From the NCBI RefSeq assembly GCF_950101795.1, contig NZ_CATNLZ010000037.1, forward strand, positions 1 to 64,000: a stretch of 64,000 bases of DNA. The letters are read 5' to 3'. The position numbers were made by a program, and so were the translations under genes. Position 1 is the stretch's first letter. Each line of letters starts with the position of its first letter. The stretch comes from Nocardioides sp. T2.26MG-1. GTDB taxonomy: Bacteria; Actinomycetota; Actinomycetes; Propionibacteriales; Nocardioidaceae. Positions 42,000-49,875 of the stretch are shown here, piece after piece. Below the pieces are notes generated by a model, which saw only the letters and a program-made list of their open reading frames with translations, searched no databases and was not told the origin of the DNA.

Positions 42000-43151
42000 A
42001 TGACTGCGATCAGCCTCGGCATGCCCGAAGCGCCCCCGCCGGTGCTGGCCCCGCGCCGCAAGACGCGCCAGATCCAGGTCGGCAAGGTCGGCGTCGGCAG
42101 CGACCACCCGGTCTCCGTGCAGTCGATGACCACCACGCTCACCTCCGACATCAACGCCACGCTGCAGCAGATCGCCGAGCTCACCGCGACCGGCTGCGAC
42201 ATCGTCCGGGTCGCCTGTCCCAGCCAGGACGACGCCGACGCGCTGCCCGCGATCGCCCAGAAGTCGCAGATCCCGGTGATCGCCGACATCCACTTCCAAC
42301 CCAAGTACGTCTTCGCGGCGATCGACGCGGGCTGCGCGGCGGTGCGGGTCAACCCCGGCAACATCCGCAAGTTCGACGACCAGATCAAGGAGATCGCGCG
42401 CGCCGCCAAGGACCGCGGCACCTCGATCCGGATCGGCGTCAACGCCGGGTCGCTCGACAAGCGGCTGCTGGAGAAGTACGGCAAGGCCACGCCGGAGGCG
42501 CTGGTCGAGTCCGCGGTGTGGGAGGCCAGCCTCTTCGAGGAGCACGACTTCCACGACTTCAAGATCTCCGTCAAGCACAACGACCCGGTCGTGATGGTGC
42601 GCGCCTACGAGATGCTCGCCGAGCGCGGCGACTGGCCGCTGCACCTCGGCGTCACCGAGGCCGGCCCGGCGTTCCAGGGCACGATCAAGTCCGCGACCGC
42701 GTTCGGTGCGCTGCTCTCGCAGGGGATCGGCGACACCATCCGCGTCTCGCTGTCCGCGCCTCCGGTCGAGGAGGTCAAGGTCGGCATCCAGATCCTGCAG
42801 TCGCTGAACCTGCGGCCCCGCAAGCTCGAGATCGTCTCCTGCCCCTCGTGCGGCCGCGCCCAGGTCGACGTCTACACGCTCGCCGAGCAGGTGACTGCCG
42901 GCCTCGAGGGCATGGAGGTGCCGCTGCGGGTCGCGGTGATGGGCTGCGTCGTCAACGGGCCGGGCGAGGCCCGTGAGGCCGACCTCGGCGTCGCCTCCGG
43001 CAACGGCAAGGGCCAGATCTTCGTGAAGGGCGAGGTGATCAAGACCGTGCCCGAGTCCCAGATCGTCGAGACCCTGATCGAGGAGGCCATGCGGATCGCC
43101 GAGGGCATGGAGTCCGTCGACGGTGCCGCCGCCCAGGTCAGCGTCTCCTGA
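42000..43151 (+). CDS. ispG: (E)-4-hydroxy-3-methylbut-2-enyl-diphosphate synthase
   Basis: Iron-sulfur enzyme of the MEP pathway, 383 residues. Cluster ligands are in SCPSCGRAQVD and MGCVVNGPGEA. The N-terminal VGVGSDHPVSVQSMTTT is the family signature for the substrate barrel. A TACCAT box lies seven bases before the ATG, so it may also have its own leaderless promoter in addition to read-through from dxr-rseP. Confidence 0.96.
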   Translation: MTAISLGMPEAPPPVLAPRRKTRQIQVGKVGVGSDHPVSVQSMTTTLTSDINATLQQIAELTATGCDIVRVACPSQDDADALPAIAQKSQIPVIADIHFQPKYVFAAIDAGCAAVRVNPGNIRKFDDQIKEIARAAKDRGTSIRIGVNAGSLDKRLLEKYGKATPEALVESAVWEASLFEEHDFHDFKISVKHNDPVVMVRAYEMLAERGDWPLHLGVTEAGPAFQGTIKSATAFGALLSQGIGDTIRVSLSAPPVEEVKVGIQILQSLNLRPRKLEIVSCPSCGRAQVDVYTLAEQVTAGLEGMEVPLRVAVMGCVVNGPGEAREADLGVASGNGKGQIFVKGEVIKTVPESQIVETLIEEAMRIAEGMESVDGAAAQVSVS

Positions 43152-43312
43152 ACGCCGGCCGCGACCGCCTGCTGCCGCCCGCGGCCTCGGCGTCGACAGC
43201 GTCGGGCTGGACGTCTACAACTCCGGCTGGGAGCGGTAGCGGCATCTGAGCGTCCCCGCCACTCGGCGCGCTGCACGAGCAGACGGGGGTGCCTGCGACG
43301 TAGGCTTCGCCC

Positions 43313-44158
43313 GTGCTCACGACCCGCCACGGCGTCCGTCCGCTCGGGCCGGCGGACCTCGACGACTTCTTGGCGCTCGCTCGCCGTCGCCCCGTGGTGA
43401 ACGCGTTCGTCGACTACCGGGCCACGACGACCAACCTCGAGCCGCGCTGGCTCGGCGGGGAGATGTGGGGCCGCTTCGGCGGCGGGGCGCTCGTCGCCGC
43501 CTGCCACGTGGGCGCCAACCTGGTGCCGGTCGAGGCCACGCCCGACGACGCGGCGGCGTTCGCCGAGCGCGCGCTGGCGCGCAGCCGCACCGTCTCGACG
43601 ATCGTCGGCCCGCAGGACGCCGTCCGCGGGTTCTGGAACGCCGTCGCGTCGAGCTGGGGCCGCCCCCGCGACACCCGCTGGGAGCAGCCGCACCTGGAGA
43701 TCGGCGGTCCGCCGCTGGTCGCCCCCGATCCGCAGGTGCGGCGTACCGTCCGTGCCGACCTGACGGAGCTCTACCCGGCCTGCGTGGCGATGTACACCGA
43801 GGAGGTCGGCGTCTCCCCGGAGCACGGCGGGGGCGCCGAGCTCTACCGCGCCCGCGTGATCCAGCTCGTCAACCGGGGCTGGTCGTTCGCCCGCTTCGAC
43901 CAGGGGCGCCTGGTGTTCAAGGCCGAGGTCGCCTGTGCCACGCCGTACGCCGCGCAGATCCAGGGCGTCTTCGTCCCGCCCGACCGCCGTGGCCAGGGGC
44001 TCGCCACCGCGGGCATGGCCGCCGTCGTCGAGCTCGTCCGCCGCGAGATCGCCCCCTCGGTGTCGCTCTACGTCAACGACTGGAACGCCTCGGCCCGCGC
44101 GGTCTACGAGAAGGTCGGCTTCCGGGAGACCGCGCGGTTCGCCACCGTGATGTTCTGA
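43313..44158 (+). CDS. GNAT acetyltransferase with N-terminal DUF4081-like domain
   Basis: A 281-residue protein. The second half is a GNAT domain (GVFVPPDRRGQGLATAGMAA, then VYEKVGFRETARF). The first half matches the DUF4081 region found in the protein that commonly lies between ispG and proS in actinobacteria. The substrate is unknown. The GTG start is six bases after TAGGCT (43301-43306), so a leaderless mRNA is likely. The 161-bp gap before it has only a short coding-like remnant (VGLDVYNSGWER) ending in a stop. Confidence 0.85.
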   Translation: MLTTRHGVRPLGPADLDDFLALARRRPVVNAFVDYRATTTNLEPRWLGGEMWGRFGGGALVAACHVGANLVPVEATPDDAAAFAERALARSRTVSTIVGPQDAVRGFWNAVASSWGRPRDTRWEQPHLEIGGPPLVAPDPQVRRTVRADLTELYPACVAMYTEEVGVSPEHGGGAELYRARVIQLVNRGWSFARFDQGRLVFKAEVACATPYAAQIQGVFVPPDRRGQGLATAGMAAVVELVRREIAPSVSLYVNDWNASARAVYEKVGFRETARFATVMF

Positions 44159-44203
44159 GCCCCGCTCGGCCTGAGCCGGACCCGGGAGTGGACCGCCGAC
44201 GGC

Positions 44204-45163
44204 TCAGTACTCCGGCACGGGCGTCAGGTCGGAGGCGCGCTCGCAGTCGGCGAGCACGCAGCGGACCGTGGCGGCCTTGCGCGCGCCGTTGGCGTCGAGG
44301 AGGAGGGCGGTGGCGGACTCCCAGCGGACCGCGCCGAACCACTTCGTCGCGTAGCGGGCGAGGGCGGCGCCGCGCGCGACGCGACGGACGGTGACCTGGG
44401 CGGGGCCGATGCCGTCGTCGACGATGCCGACCGTGGCGACCCGGCGCCCGTCGGGGGAGAAGGCGATTGCGCGCTCGCCGCAGGTGCGCCACAGCACGTC
44501 GGTCGGGTGCTTCAGCGAGCTGATCACGTAGCAGCCGCCGTCGTACGGGTCGCCGGTGTAGCTGCCGAGGCGGTCGGCGGCGATGTCGGCGACCCCGCCG
44601 GTCCGGCCGACGACCCGGCGGGTCTTGTCCGAGACGAAGTTCCACCACGTGGTCCGGGCCGGCGACCAGCTGGAGAGCAGCACCCGGCCGTTCGCCGCGT
44701 CCAGCGAGAAGATCCAGCCGCGGAACGTCCGGGTCGCGACGACGTCGCCGGTGTCGACGTCGGTCACCCGGAGGGCGGTGCGCTCGTGCGAGAGCATGTG
44801 GGTGCGGACCAGGTGGTCGCCCTCGTCGCTGAGCAGCAGCTCGGAGGCGTCCTGGGCCCGGCCCAGGAGCGTCTTGGTCCCGTCCGGGTGCACCCGGTAG
44901 GTGCGACCGTTCGTGGACCCGTCCGCGCCGGTGGTGTGCACGACGTACGACGTCCCCGACTTGCCCAGCAGTGCCACCCGTGGGGCGGAGACCCGGATGC
45001 GGGTGTCGCCGTCGACGATGACGCGCCCCTCGAGGTGGGGGATCGCGATGTCCTCGCCGCGGGGGAGATCCCCGGGGTTGATCTCGGTGGTCGGGACGGA
45101 GGCGGAGGCGGGTGCGGCCGCGAGCAGCAACGCGACACCGGCGAGCAGGAGAGACTTCTTCAT
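44204..45163 (-). CDS. Secreted hypothetical protein, predicted beta-propeller-like
   Basis: A 319-residue protein with a clear signal peptide (KKSLLLAGVALLLAAAPASA). The rest shows repeating beta-strand blocks with Asp and Gly turns (VHPDGTKTLLG, FSPDGRRVATVG) reminiscent of WD40- or YncE-like propellers. No catalytic motif is recognised. The three cysteines near the C-terminus may form disulfides. A GGAGGG-type ribosome site precedes the ATG closely. It is monocistronic, between two housekeeping genes. Confidence 0.65.
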   Translation of the reverse strand: MKKSLLLAGVALLLAAAPASASVPTTEINPGDLPRGEDIAIPHLEGRVIVDGDTRIRVSAPRVALLGKSGTSYVVHTTGADGSTNGRTYRVHPDGTKTLLGRAQDASELLLSDEGDHLVRTHMLSHERTALRVTDVDTGDVVATRTFRGWIFSLDAANGRVLLSSWSPARTTWWNFVSDKTRRVVGRTGGVADIAADRLGSYTGDPYDGGCYVISSLKHPTDVLWRTCGERAIAFSPDGRRVATVGIVDDGIGPAQVTVRRVARGAALARYATKWFGAVRWESATALLLDANGARKAATVRCVLADCERASDLTPVPEY

Positions 45164-45210
45164 ACCCTCCTGACGCGATAACCCAGGCGAGGGTTGCAGT
45201 CTCGAACAAG

Positions 45211-45216
45211 TAGCCT
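45211..45216 (+). promoter_or_regulatory. Probable -10 box upstream of proS
   Basis: TAGCCT is followed after seven bases by an ATG at 45224 that is out of frame with proS. In this window such boxes normally stand directly before the true start codon, so this ATG looks like the original initiation point. Confidence 0.45.
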
Positions 45217-45223
45217 TCTCCGC

Positions 45224-45283
45224 ATGATCTCACCCCACGAAGCCGCTCGCTGCGCTCACGCCTCCGCGGGGGCCCCGAGATGA
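45224..45283 (+). CDS. Possible 19-codon upstream ORF coupled to proS
   Basis: An ORF starting MISPHEAARCAH opens at leaderless distance from TAGCCT and ends in TGA at 45281-45283. Its stop overlaps the proS ATG at 45280 (ATGA). If translated, it would hand ribosomes to proS, which has no visible ribosome binding site. Its sequence comes largely from an inserted repeat-like element, so it is probably a by-product and not a conserved peptide. Confidence 0.35.
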   Translation: MISPHEAARCAHASAGAPR

Positions 45284-45285
45284 TC
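45224..45285. repeat. About 56-bp insertion-like element between ATGATC direct repeats at the proS start
   Basis: ATGATC occurs at 45224-45229 and again at 45280-45285. Between them lies a C- and G-rich segment with partly complementary ends (CTCACCCC and GGGGCCCCGAG) and a GCTCGCTGCGCTC core like that of the dispersed repeat elsewhere in the window. Removing one ATGATC and the insert would put the leaderless ATG in frame with proS. The six-base duplication looks like a target-site duplication. Confidence 0.55.
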
Positions 45286-47046
45286 ATGCGGATGTCGAGC
45301 CTGTTCGTGCGGACCCTGCGAGAGGACCCGGCGGACGCCGAGGTGCCGTCGCACCGGCTGCTCGTCCGCGCCGGCTACATCCGCCGCGCCGCCCCCGGCA
45401 TGTACACCTGGCTCCCGCTCGGCCTGAAGGTCCTGCGCAAGATCGAGGACATCATCCGCGAGGAGATGAACGCGATCGGCGCCCAGGAGATGCTGTTCCC
45501 GGCGCTGCTGCCCCGCGAGCCCTACGAGGCCACCGGCCGGTGGACGGAGTACGGCGACAGCCTCTTCCGGGTCAAGGACCGCAAGGGCGGCGACTACCTC
45601 CTCGGCCCCACCCACGAGGAGATGTTCACGCTCGTCGTGAAGGACCTCTACTCGTCGTACAAGGACCTGCCGCTCTCGATCTACCAGATCCAGAACAAGT
45701 ACCGCGACGAGGCGCGCCCCCGCGCCGGGGTGCTGCGCGGCCGCGAGTTCGTGATGAAGGACTCCTACTCCTTCGACATCGACGACGCCGGCCTCGACGT
45801 CAGCTACCAGAAGCACCGCGACGCCTACATCCGGATCTTCGACCGGCTCGGGTTCGACTACGTCATCGTCAAGGCCACCTCCGGCGCGATGGGCGGCTCG
45901 AAGTCCGAGGAGTTCCTCGCCAAGGCCAGCGTCGGCGAGGACACCTACGTCCGCTGCACCACGTGCGACTACGCCGCGAACGTCGAGGCGGTCCAGGTGC
46001 GCGCGCCCCTGCCCGTGGCGTACGACGACGCGCCCGAGGCCCACGCCGAGGCCACACCCGGGACGCCGACGATCGACACCCTGGTCGACCACCTCAACGA
46101 GCGGTTCCCCCGCGGCGACCGGCCCTGGCACGCCGGCGACACGCTCAAGAACGTGCTGGTCGTCCTCAAGCACCCCGACGGCACCCGCGAGCCGGTCGCG
46201 ATCGGCCTGCCCGGCGACCGCGAGGTCGACCAGAAGCGCCTGGAGGGCCAGCTCGAGCCGATCGAGGTCGAGGCCTTCGACGAGGCAGACTTCAAGAACC
46301 ACCCGGCGCTGGTCAAGGGCTACATCGGCCCCGGCGTCCTGGGGGAGAAGAACGAGTCCGGCATCCGCTACCTCGTCGACCCCCGGGTGGTCGAGGGCAC
46401 CCGCTGGGTGACCGGAGCGGACGTCGACGGCAGCCACGTCCTCGACCTGGTCGCCGGCCGCGACTTCACTCCCGACGGCACCATCGAGGCCGCCGAGGTC
46501 CGCGACGGCGACCCGTGCCCCAACTGCGACGAGGGCGTCCTCGAGACCGCCCGCGGCATCGAGATGGGCCACATCTTCCAGCTCGGTCGCAAGTACGCCG
46601 ACGCGCTCGACCTCAAGGTCCTCGACGAGTTCGGCAAGCTGGTCACGGTGACCATGGGCTCCTACGGCATCGGGCCCTCACGCGCCGTGGCCGCGATCGC
46701 GGAGGGCACCCACGACGAGCTCGGCCTCTCCTGGCCGCGCGAGGTCGCGCCCGCCGACGTGCACATCGTCGCCACCGGCAAGGACGAGCACATCTTCGCC
46801 GCCGCCGAGCGGATCGCCCACGAGCTCGACGCCCAGGGCATCGAGGTGCTCTACGACGACCGCCCCAAGGTCAGCCCCGGCGTGAAGTTCAAGGACGCCG
46901 AGCTGATCGGCGTCCCGACGATCGTCGTGGTCGGCAAGGGACTCGCCGAGGGCACGATCGAGGTCAAGGACCGGCACAGCGGCGAGCGCGAGGACGTGCC
47001 CGCCGACCACGTCGTCGACCGCGTGGTGCGAGTGGTGCGCGTCTGA
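45280..47046 (+). CDS. proS: Prolyl-tRNA synthetase, bacterial type with editing domain
   Basis: Class II aminoacyl-tRNA synthetase of 588 residues. Motif 2 region is RDEARPRAGVLRGREFVMKDSYSF; only the short core RGREFVMKD is quoted as diagnostic. A long insertion (about residues 220-400) is the Ala-editing domain of bacterial ProRS, followed by motif 3 (MGSYGIGPSRAVAAI) and the anticodon-binding domain. The ATG at 45280 (MIMRMSS) overlaps an upstream ORF; ATG 45286 is also possible. Confidence 0.95.
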   Translation: MIMRMSSLFVRTLREDPADAEVPSHRLLVRAGYIRRAAPGMYTWLPLGLKVLRKIEDIIREEMNAIGAQEMLFPALLPREPYEATGRWTEYGDSLFRVKDRKGGDYLLGPTHEEMFTLVVKDLYSSYKDLPLSIYQIQNKYRDEARPRAGVLRGREFVMKDSYSFDIDDAGLDVSYQKHRDAYIRIFDRLGFDYVIVKATSGAMGGSKSEEFLAKASVGEDTYVRCTTCDYAANVEAVQVRAPLPVAYDDAPEAHAEATPGTPTIDTLVDHLNERFPRGDRPWHAGDTLKNVLVVLKHPDGTREPVAIGLPGDREVDQKRLEGQLEPIEVEAFDEADFKNHPALVKGYIGPGVLGEKNESGIRYLVDPRVVEGTRWVTGADVDGSHVLDLVAGRDFTPDGTIEAAEVRDGDPCPNCDEGVLETARGIEMGHIFQLGRKYADALDLKVLDEFGKLVTVTMGSYGIGPSRAVAAIAEGTHDELGLSWPREVAPADVHIVATGKDEHIFAAAERIAHELDAQGIEVLYDDRPKVSPGVKFKDAELIGVPTIVVVGKGLAEGTIEVKDRHSGEREDVPADHVVDRVVRVVRV

Positions 47047-47053
47047 CGGAACC

Positions 47054-47656
47054 TCAGCGCACCAGCAGCCCGGTCACCAGCGCGACCAACGCCTCGCGGA
47101 CCTCCTCGGTCGCGGCCTGACGGTCCTCCGCCCGGGCGGCGTACAGCGCCGCCTCCTCGAGCGCGCCCACCAGCACGTGGGCGAGCGGTCGCACCGGCTG
47201 TGGGGGCACGGCGCCCGCGTCGACGAGCGACTGGACCGCCTCCTCGACCAGGCCGACCCCGTAGTGCCGGCCGATCTCGCGCCAGCGCTCCCAGCCGAGG
47301 GCGGCAGGTGCCTCGATCAGCACGATGCGGTGCACCTCGGGCTCGGCGCAAGCAGCCAGCCAGCCGGCGATGTCGGCCCGGAGCATCGCCACGGCGTCGG
47401 TGGGGTCCGCGGCCGCGATCCCCGCGCCCAGCTGGGCGACCAGCTCGGCCTCCACCTGCTCGAAGACGGCCGCGAACAGCTCTTCCTTCCCGTCGAACTG
47501 GTGGTAGAGCGCCCCACGGGTGACACCAGCGGCCCGGGCGATCTGGTCGGTCGAGACCGCGGCGTACCCGTGCTCCGCGAAGAGCGGGCGCGCGGCGCCG
47601 ATGAGCGCCGCCCGCGTCGCGGCGGAGCGCCCCGCCTGGGTCCTCTTGCTTTCCAT
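47054..47656 (-). CDS. TetR family transcriptional regulator
   Basis: A 200-residue regulator with helix-turn-helix STDQIARAAGVTRGALYHQF and a C-terminal domain similar to TetR_C proteins of the AcrR-like group. ATG 47656 is chosen since the frame upstream has no family-like residues. It is divergent from the alpha/beta hydrolase gene, and the gap contains a clear palindrome. Confidence 0.9.
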   Translation of the reverse strand: MESKRTQAGRSAATRAALIGAARPLFAEHGYAAVSTDQIARAAGVTRGALYHQFDGKEELFAAVFEQVEAELVAQLGAGIAAADPTDAVAMLRADIAGWLAACAEPEVHRIVLIEAPAALGWERWREIGRHYGVGLVEEAVQSLVDAGAVPPQPVRPLAHVLVGALEEAALYAARAEDRQAATEEVREALVALVTGLLVR

Positions 47657-47686
47657 ACAACCTGTCCGTAAGTTACATACAACCTG
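47654..47686. promoter_or_regulatory. Operator candidate between TetR and alpha/beta hydrolase genes
   Basis: TGTCCGTAA-G-TTACATACA (47663-47681) pairs at seven of nine positions around a central G. An 11-base direct repeat CATACAACCTG occurs at 47654-47664 and 47676-47686, a 22-base period, or two helical turns. The site lies at the start of the TetR gene and over the promoter area of the hydrolase gene. Confidence 0.65.
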
Positions 47687-47711
47687 ATTGCAAACCGTAG
47701 TGGAGGATGGC

Positions 47712-48566
47712 ATGCCCCAGCACACGATCGACCTTCCCACCGGCACTCTCCACTATCGCGAGGCCGGGCCGGCGGACGGGCCGGTGGTGGTCCTCGTGCA
47801 CGGCTTCCTGGTCGACGACACCCTCTGGGCCGACATTCCGGAGCGGCTGGCCGACCGGGGCCTCCACACGCTCGCGCCGACCTGGCCGCTCGGGGCGCAC
47901 CGGACGGCGATGTCCGCAGGTGCCGATCTCTCGCCCCGCGGCATCGCGCGCATCGTGGTGTCGTTCCTCGATCGGCTCGGGCTCACCGACGTGACCCTGG
48001 TCGGCAACGACACCGGGGGAGCGGTGAGCCAGCTCGTCCTCGACGAGGACCCCTCCCGGGTCGCCCGCGTGGTGCTCACCAACTGCGACGCGTTCGACAC
48101 CTTCCCGCCGTTCCCCTTCAACCTGCTCTTCCGTCTTGCTCGCCACCCGTGGGCGGCCCGGGCGGTCCTCCAGACGATGCGGCCGGCCGCACTGCGCAAC
48201 AGCCCGCTCGGGTTCGGGTGGCTGGTCAAGCGGCCGCTCACCGCCGCCGAGACCCGTGGCTGGCTGGCGCCGTACCTCTCCGACGCCGGGGTACGCCGCG
48301 ACGTCGCCGCGTTCGCCCGCGCTTGGCGAGCCTCGGACCTGGCCGAGGCGGACACCTGGCTGCCGCGGTTCACGAGCCCGGTGCTGCTGTGCTGGGCTCC
48401 AGAGGACAGGTTCTTCCGGATCGGGCTCGCGCACCGGCTCGCGGAGACCCTCCCGGATGCGCGGCTGGTCGAGATCCCCGACGCGCGGGCGTTCGTGGCG
48501 CTCGACCAGCCGGCCCGGCTCGCCGACGAGATCGCCGGTTTCGTCGGCGTCGGTGCCGGGTCCTAG
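47712..48566 (+). CDS. Alpha/beta-fold hydrolase with Asp nucleophile and missing catalytic His
   Basis: A 284-residue alpha/beta hydrolase. The oxyanion motif is LVHGFLVDD, and the nucleophile elbow GNDTGG carries Asp100, as in haloalkane dehalogenases and epoxide hydrolases. Near the C-terminus, the segment that normally holds the catalytic His (IPDARHFV-type) reads IPDARAFVALDQP, with Ala260 at that place. The enzyme may therefore be inactive, use another base, or be a binding protein. GGAGG precedes the ATG. It is probably under the divergent TetR gene. Confidence 0.82.
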   Translation: MPQHTIDLPTGTLHYREAGPADGPVVVLVHGFLVDDTLWADIPERLADRGLHTLAPTWPLGAHRTAMSAGADLSPRGIARIVVSFLDRLGLTDVTLVGNDTGGAVSQLVLDEDPSRVARVVLTNCDAFDTFPPFPFNLLFRLARHPWAARAVLQTMRPAALRNSPLGFGWLVKRPLTAAETRGWLAPYLSDAGVRRDVAAFARAWRASDLAEADTWLPRFTSPVLLCWAPEDRFFRIGLAHRLAETLPDARLVEIPDARAFVALDQPARLADEIAGFVGVGAGS

Positions 48567-48575
48567 GTTGACGCC

Positions 48576-49280
48576 ATGTCTGCGATCGACGCCGTCATCT
48601 TCGACTGGGGCGGCACCCTCACGCGCTGGCACGACATCGACTTCCACGCCGAGTCGCTGGCGCTCGCCCAGGCTGTGATCGACGTCGACCACCCCGTCGA
48701 CGTCTCCCAGGCCCGCCTGCACGAGGCCAACCAGCGGATCTGGGGCCGCTCCCGCGGCCACCAGCAGAGCGCGACGGTCGCCGACCTCTTCAAGGAGGCC
48801 GGCCTCGACCACGACCCCGCGCTGCTCACGGCATACTACGAGTTCTGGGAGCCGCACACCCTGACCGACCCGGAGGCCGGGCCGCTCTTCGAGCGCCTGC
48901 ACGAGCTCGGGCTGAAGGTCGGGGTGCTGTCCAACACGATCTGGCCGCGGGATTGGCACGAGGGCTTCTTCCGCCGCGACGGCGTCGACCACCTCATCGA
49001 CGGCGACGTCTACACCAGCGAGATCCCGTGGACCAAGCCGTCCCCGCATGCCTTCCGCGCGGCGCTGGACGCGGTCGGCGCCCCCGATCCCGGGCGCTGC
49101 GTGTACGTCGGCGACCGGCTCTTCGACGACGTGTGGGGCGCCCACAACGCGGGGATGCGTGCCATCCACATCCCGCTCAGCGCGATCCCCGCCGACCAGC
49201 TCGGCCACTCCGAGGGCGAGCCGGACGGCGTCGCGCACCGGTTGGTCGAGGTCGGCGACCTCGTCGCGCAGTGGTTGTGA
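48576..49280 (+). CDS. HAD superfamily hydrolase (DxG type)
   Basis: A 234-residue HAD protein with nucleophile Asp10 in VIFDWGGTLT. The second Asp of the phosphatase DxD motif is replaced by Gly12, as in dehalogenase-like or unusual members, so phosphatase action is uncertain. VGVLSNTIW and YVGDRLFDDVWGAHNAG supply motifs II and IV. TAGGTT (48564-48569) ends six bases before the ATG, so it may be transcribed separately from the hydrolase gene although they are nine bases apart. Confidence 0.82.
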   Translation: MSAIDAVIFDWGGTLTRWHDIDFHAESLALAQAVIDVDHPVDVSQARLHEANQRIWGRSRGHQQSATVADLFKEAGLDHDPALLTAYYEFWEPHTLTDPEAGPLFERLHELGLKVGVLSNTIWPRDWHEGFFRRDGVDHLIDGDVYTSEIPWTKPSPHAFRAALDAVGAPDPGRCVYVGDRLFDDVWGAHNAGMRAIHIPLSAIPADQLGHSEGEPDGVAHRLVEVGDLVAQWL

Positions 49281-49443
49281 CAGGGCTCTGACCTGCAGTT
49301 CTGCACGTTTGTGCAATGCGAAAACGTGAGGTTCGGGTCCGGTCGCGCTCTCGGCGGCTCTGTTGCATGCTTTTGCAAGAGCGGTTCCCCCGCCAGTCCC
49401 CCCACATCCTCGCGGGGGCCGCTCAACGGGCCATGTCCAGGCC
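49281..49443. other. Convergent gap with two TGCA-type palindromes
   Basis: The 163-bp gap after the HAD gene is locally AT-richer. It contains TGCAC-GTTT-GTGCA (49302-49315) and TTGCA-N6-TGCAA (49363-49378). I see no credible gene in either strand. A small RNA or regulator site is possible, since sites of this symmetry are unusual in a gap between two converging genes. Confidence 0.3.
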
Positions 49444-49875
49444 TCAGCGGTCCGCGTACTCGTCTCTTCCGGGGAATATCTCGGGAGTTCCCCGGAAGAC
49501 GAGTTCGCGGACCGCTGCTTCGTTCAGCGCCCCGATCGCGCTGCGGCGCCGCTCGTCCGTGGTGCTCGCCACCAGGTACACGTAGGTGCGGGCGCAGGCG
49601 CGCTCGACGTGCAGCGCACCCCTGGCCAGCTGGTCGGGGTTGTCCAGGCGGGGCAGCTCGTACGCCGGCTCCGCGGCGACCGGCTCCGCGTCCAGGTCGA
49701 GCACCGCGGCGGTGAGCTGGTCGCGCCGGGCCCGGTGGGCGTCGTACGCCGCCGTGACGGCCGTAGCAAGCGCGGGCGTCGCCGAGCGCGACGTCCGGCC
49801 GCCGATGGCGCCGTACACGTAGACGGCCGCGTGCTCCGCGGCCAGCGCCACCTGCAACGCGTCGACCTCGGTCAT
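49444..49875 (-). CDS. DUF4439 ferritin-like domain protein
   Basis: A 143-residue helical protein with the DUF4439 pattern LAAEHAAVYVYGAIGG and YDAHRARRDQL, a ferritin-like four-helix fold of unknown function. The final 24 residues are encoded by one arm and loop of a long hairpin. It overlaps the upstream lipoprotein gene by ATGA. Genes of this pair are commonly found next to rimP in actinobacteria. Metal binding is possible but not shown. Confidence 0.8.
   Translation of the reverse strand: MTEVDALQVALAAEHAAVYVYGAIGGRTSRSATPALATAVTAAYDAHRARRDQLTAAVLDLDAEPVAAEPAYELPRLDNPDQLARGALHVERACARTYVYLVASTTDERRRSAIGALNEAAVRELVFRGTPEIFPGRDEYADR
49446..49516 (-). repeat. Very long imperfect hairpin spanning the end of the DUF4439 gene
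   Basis: Left arm 49446-49476 and right arm 49488-49516 are complementary over 28 pairs, with one 2-base bulge and one mismatch around an 11-base loop. It covers the last 24 or so codons and touches the stop codon (49444-49446). It may act as a terminator or mRNA stabiliser, or be an inserted palindromic element that now encodes the C-terminus (GTPEIFPGRDEYADR). Confidence 0.8.

Noticed and set aside
49316..49585. An 89-codon plus-strand ORF beginning in the gap after the HAD gene
   Set aside because: It runs antisense through the DUF4439 gene, has no ribosome site and encodes an Arg/Ser-rich chain without similarity to any family I know.
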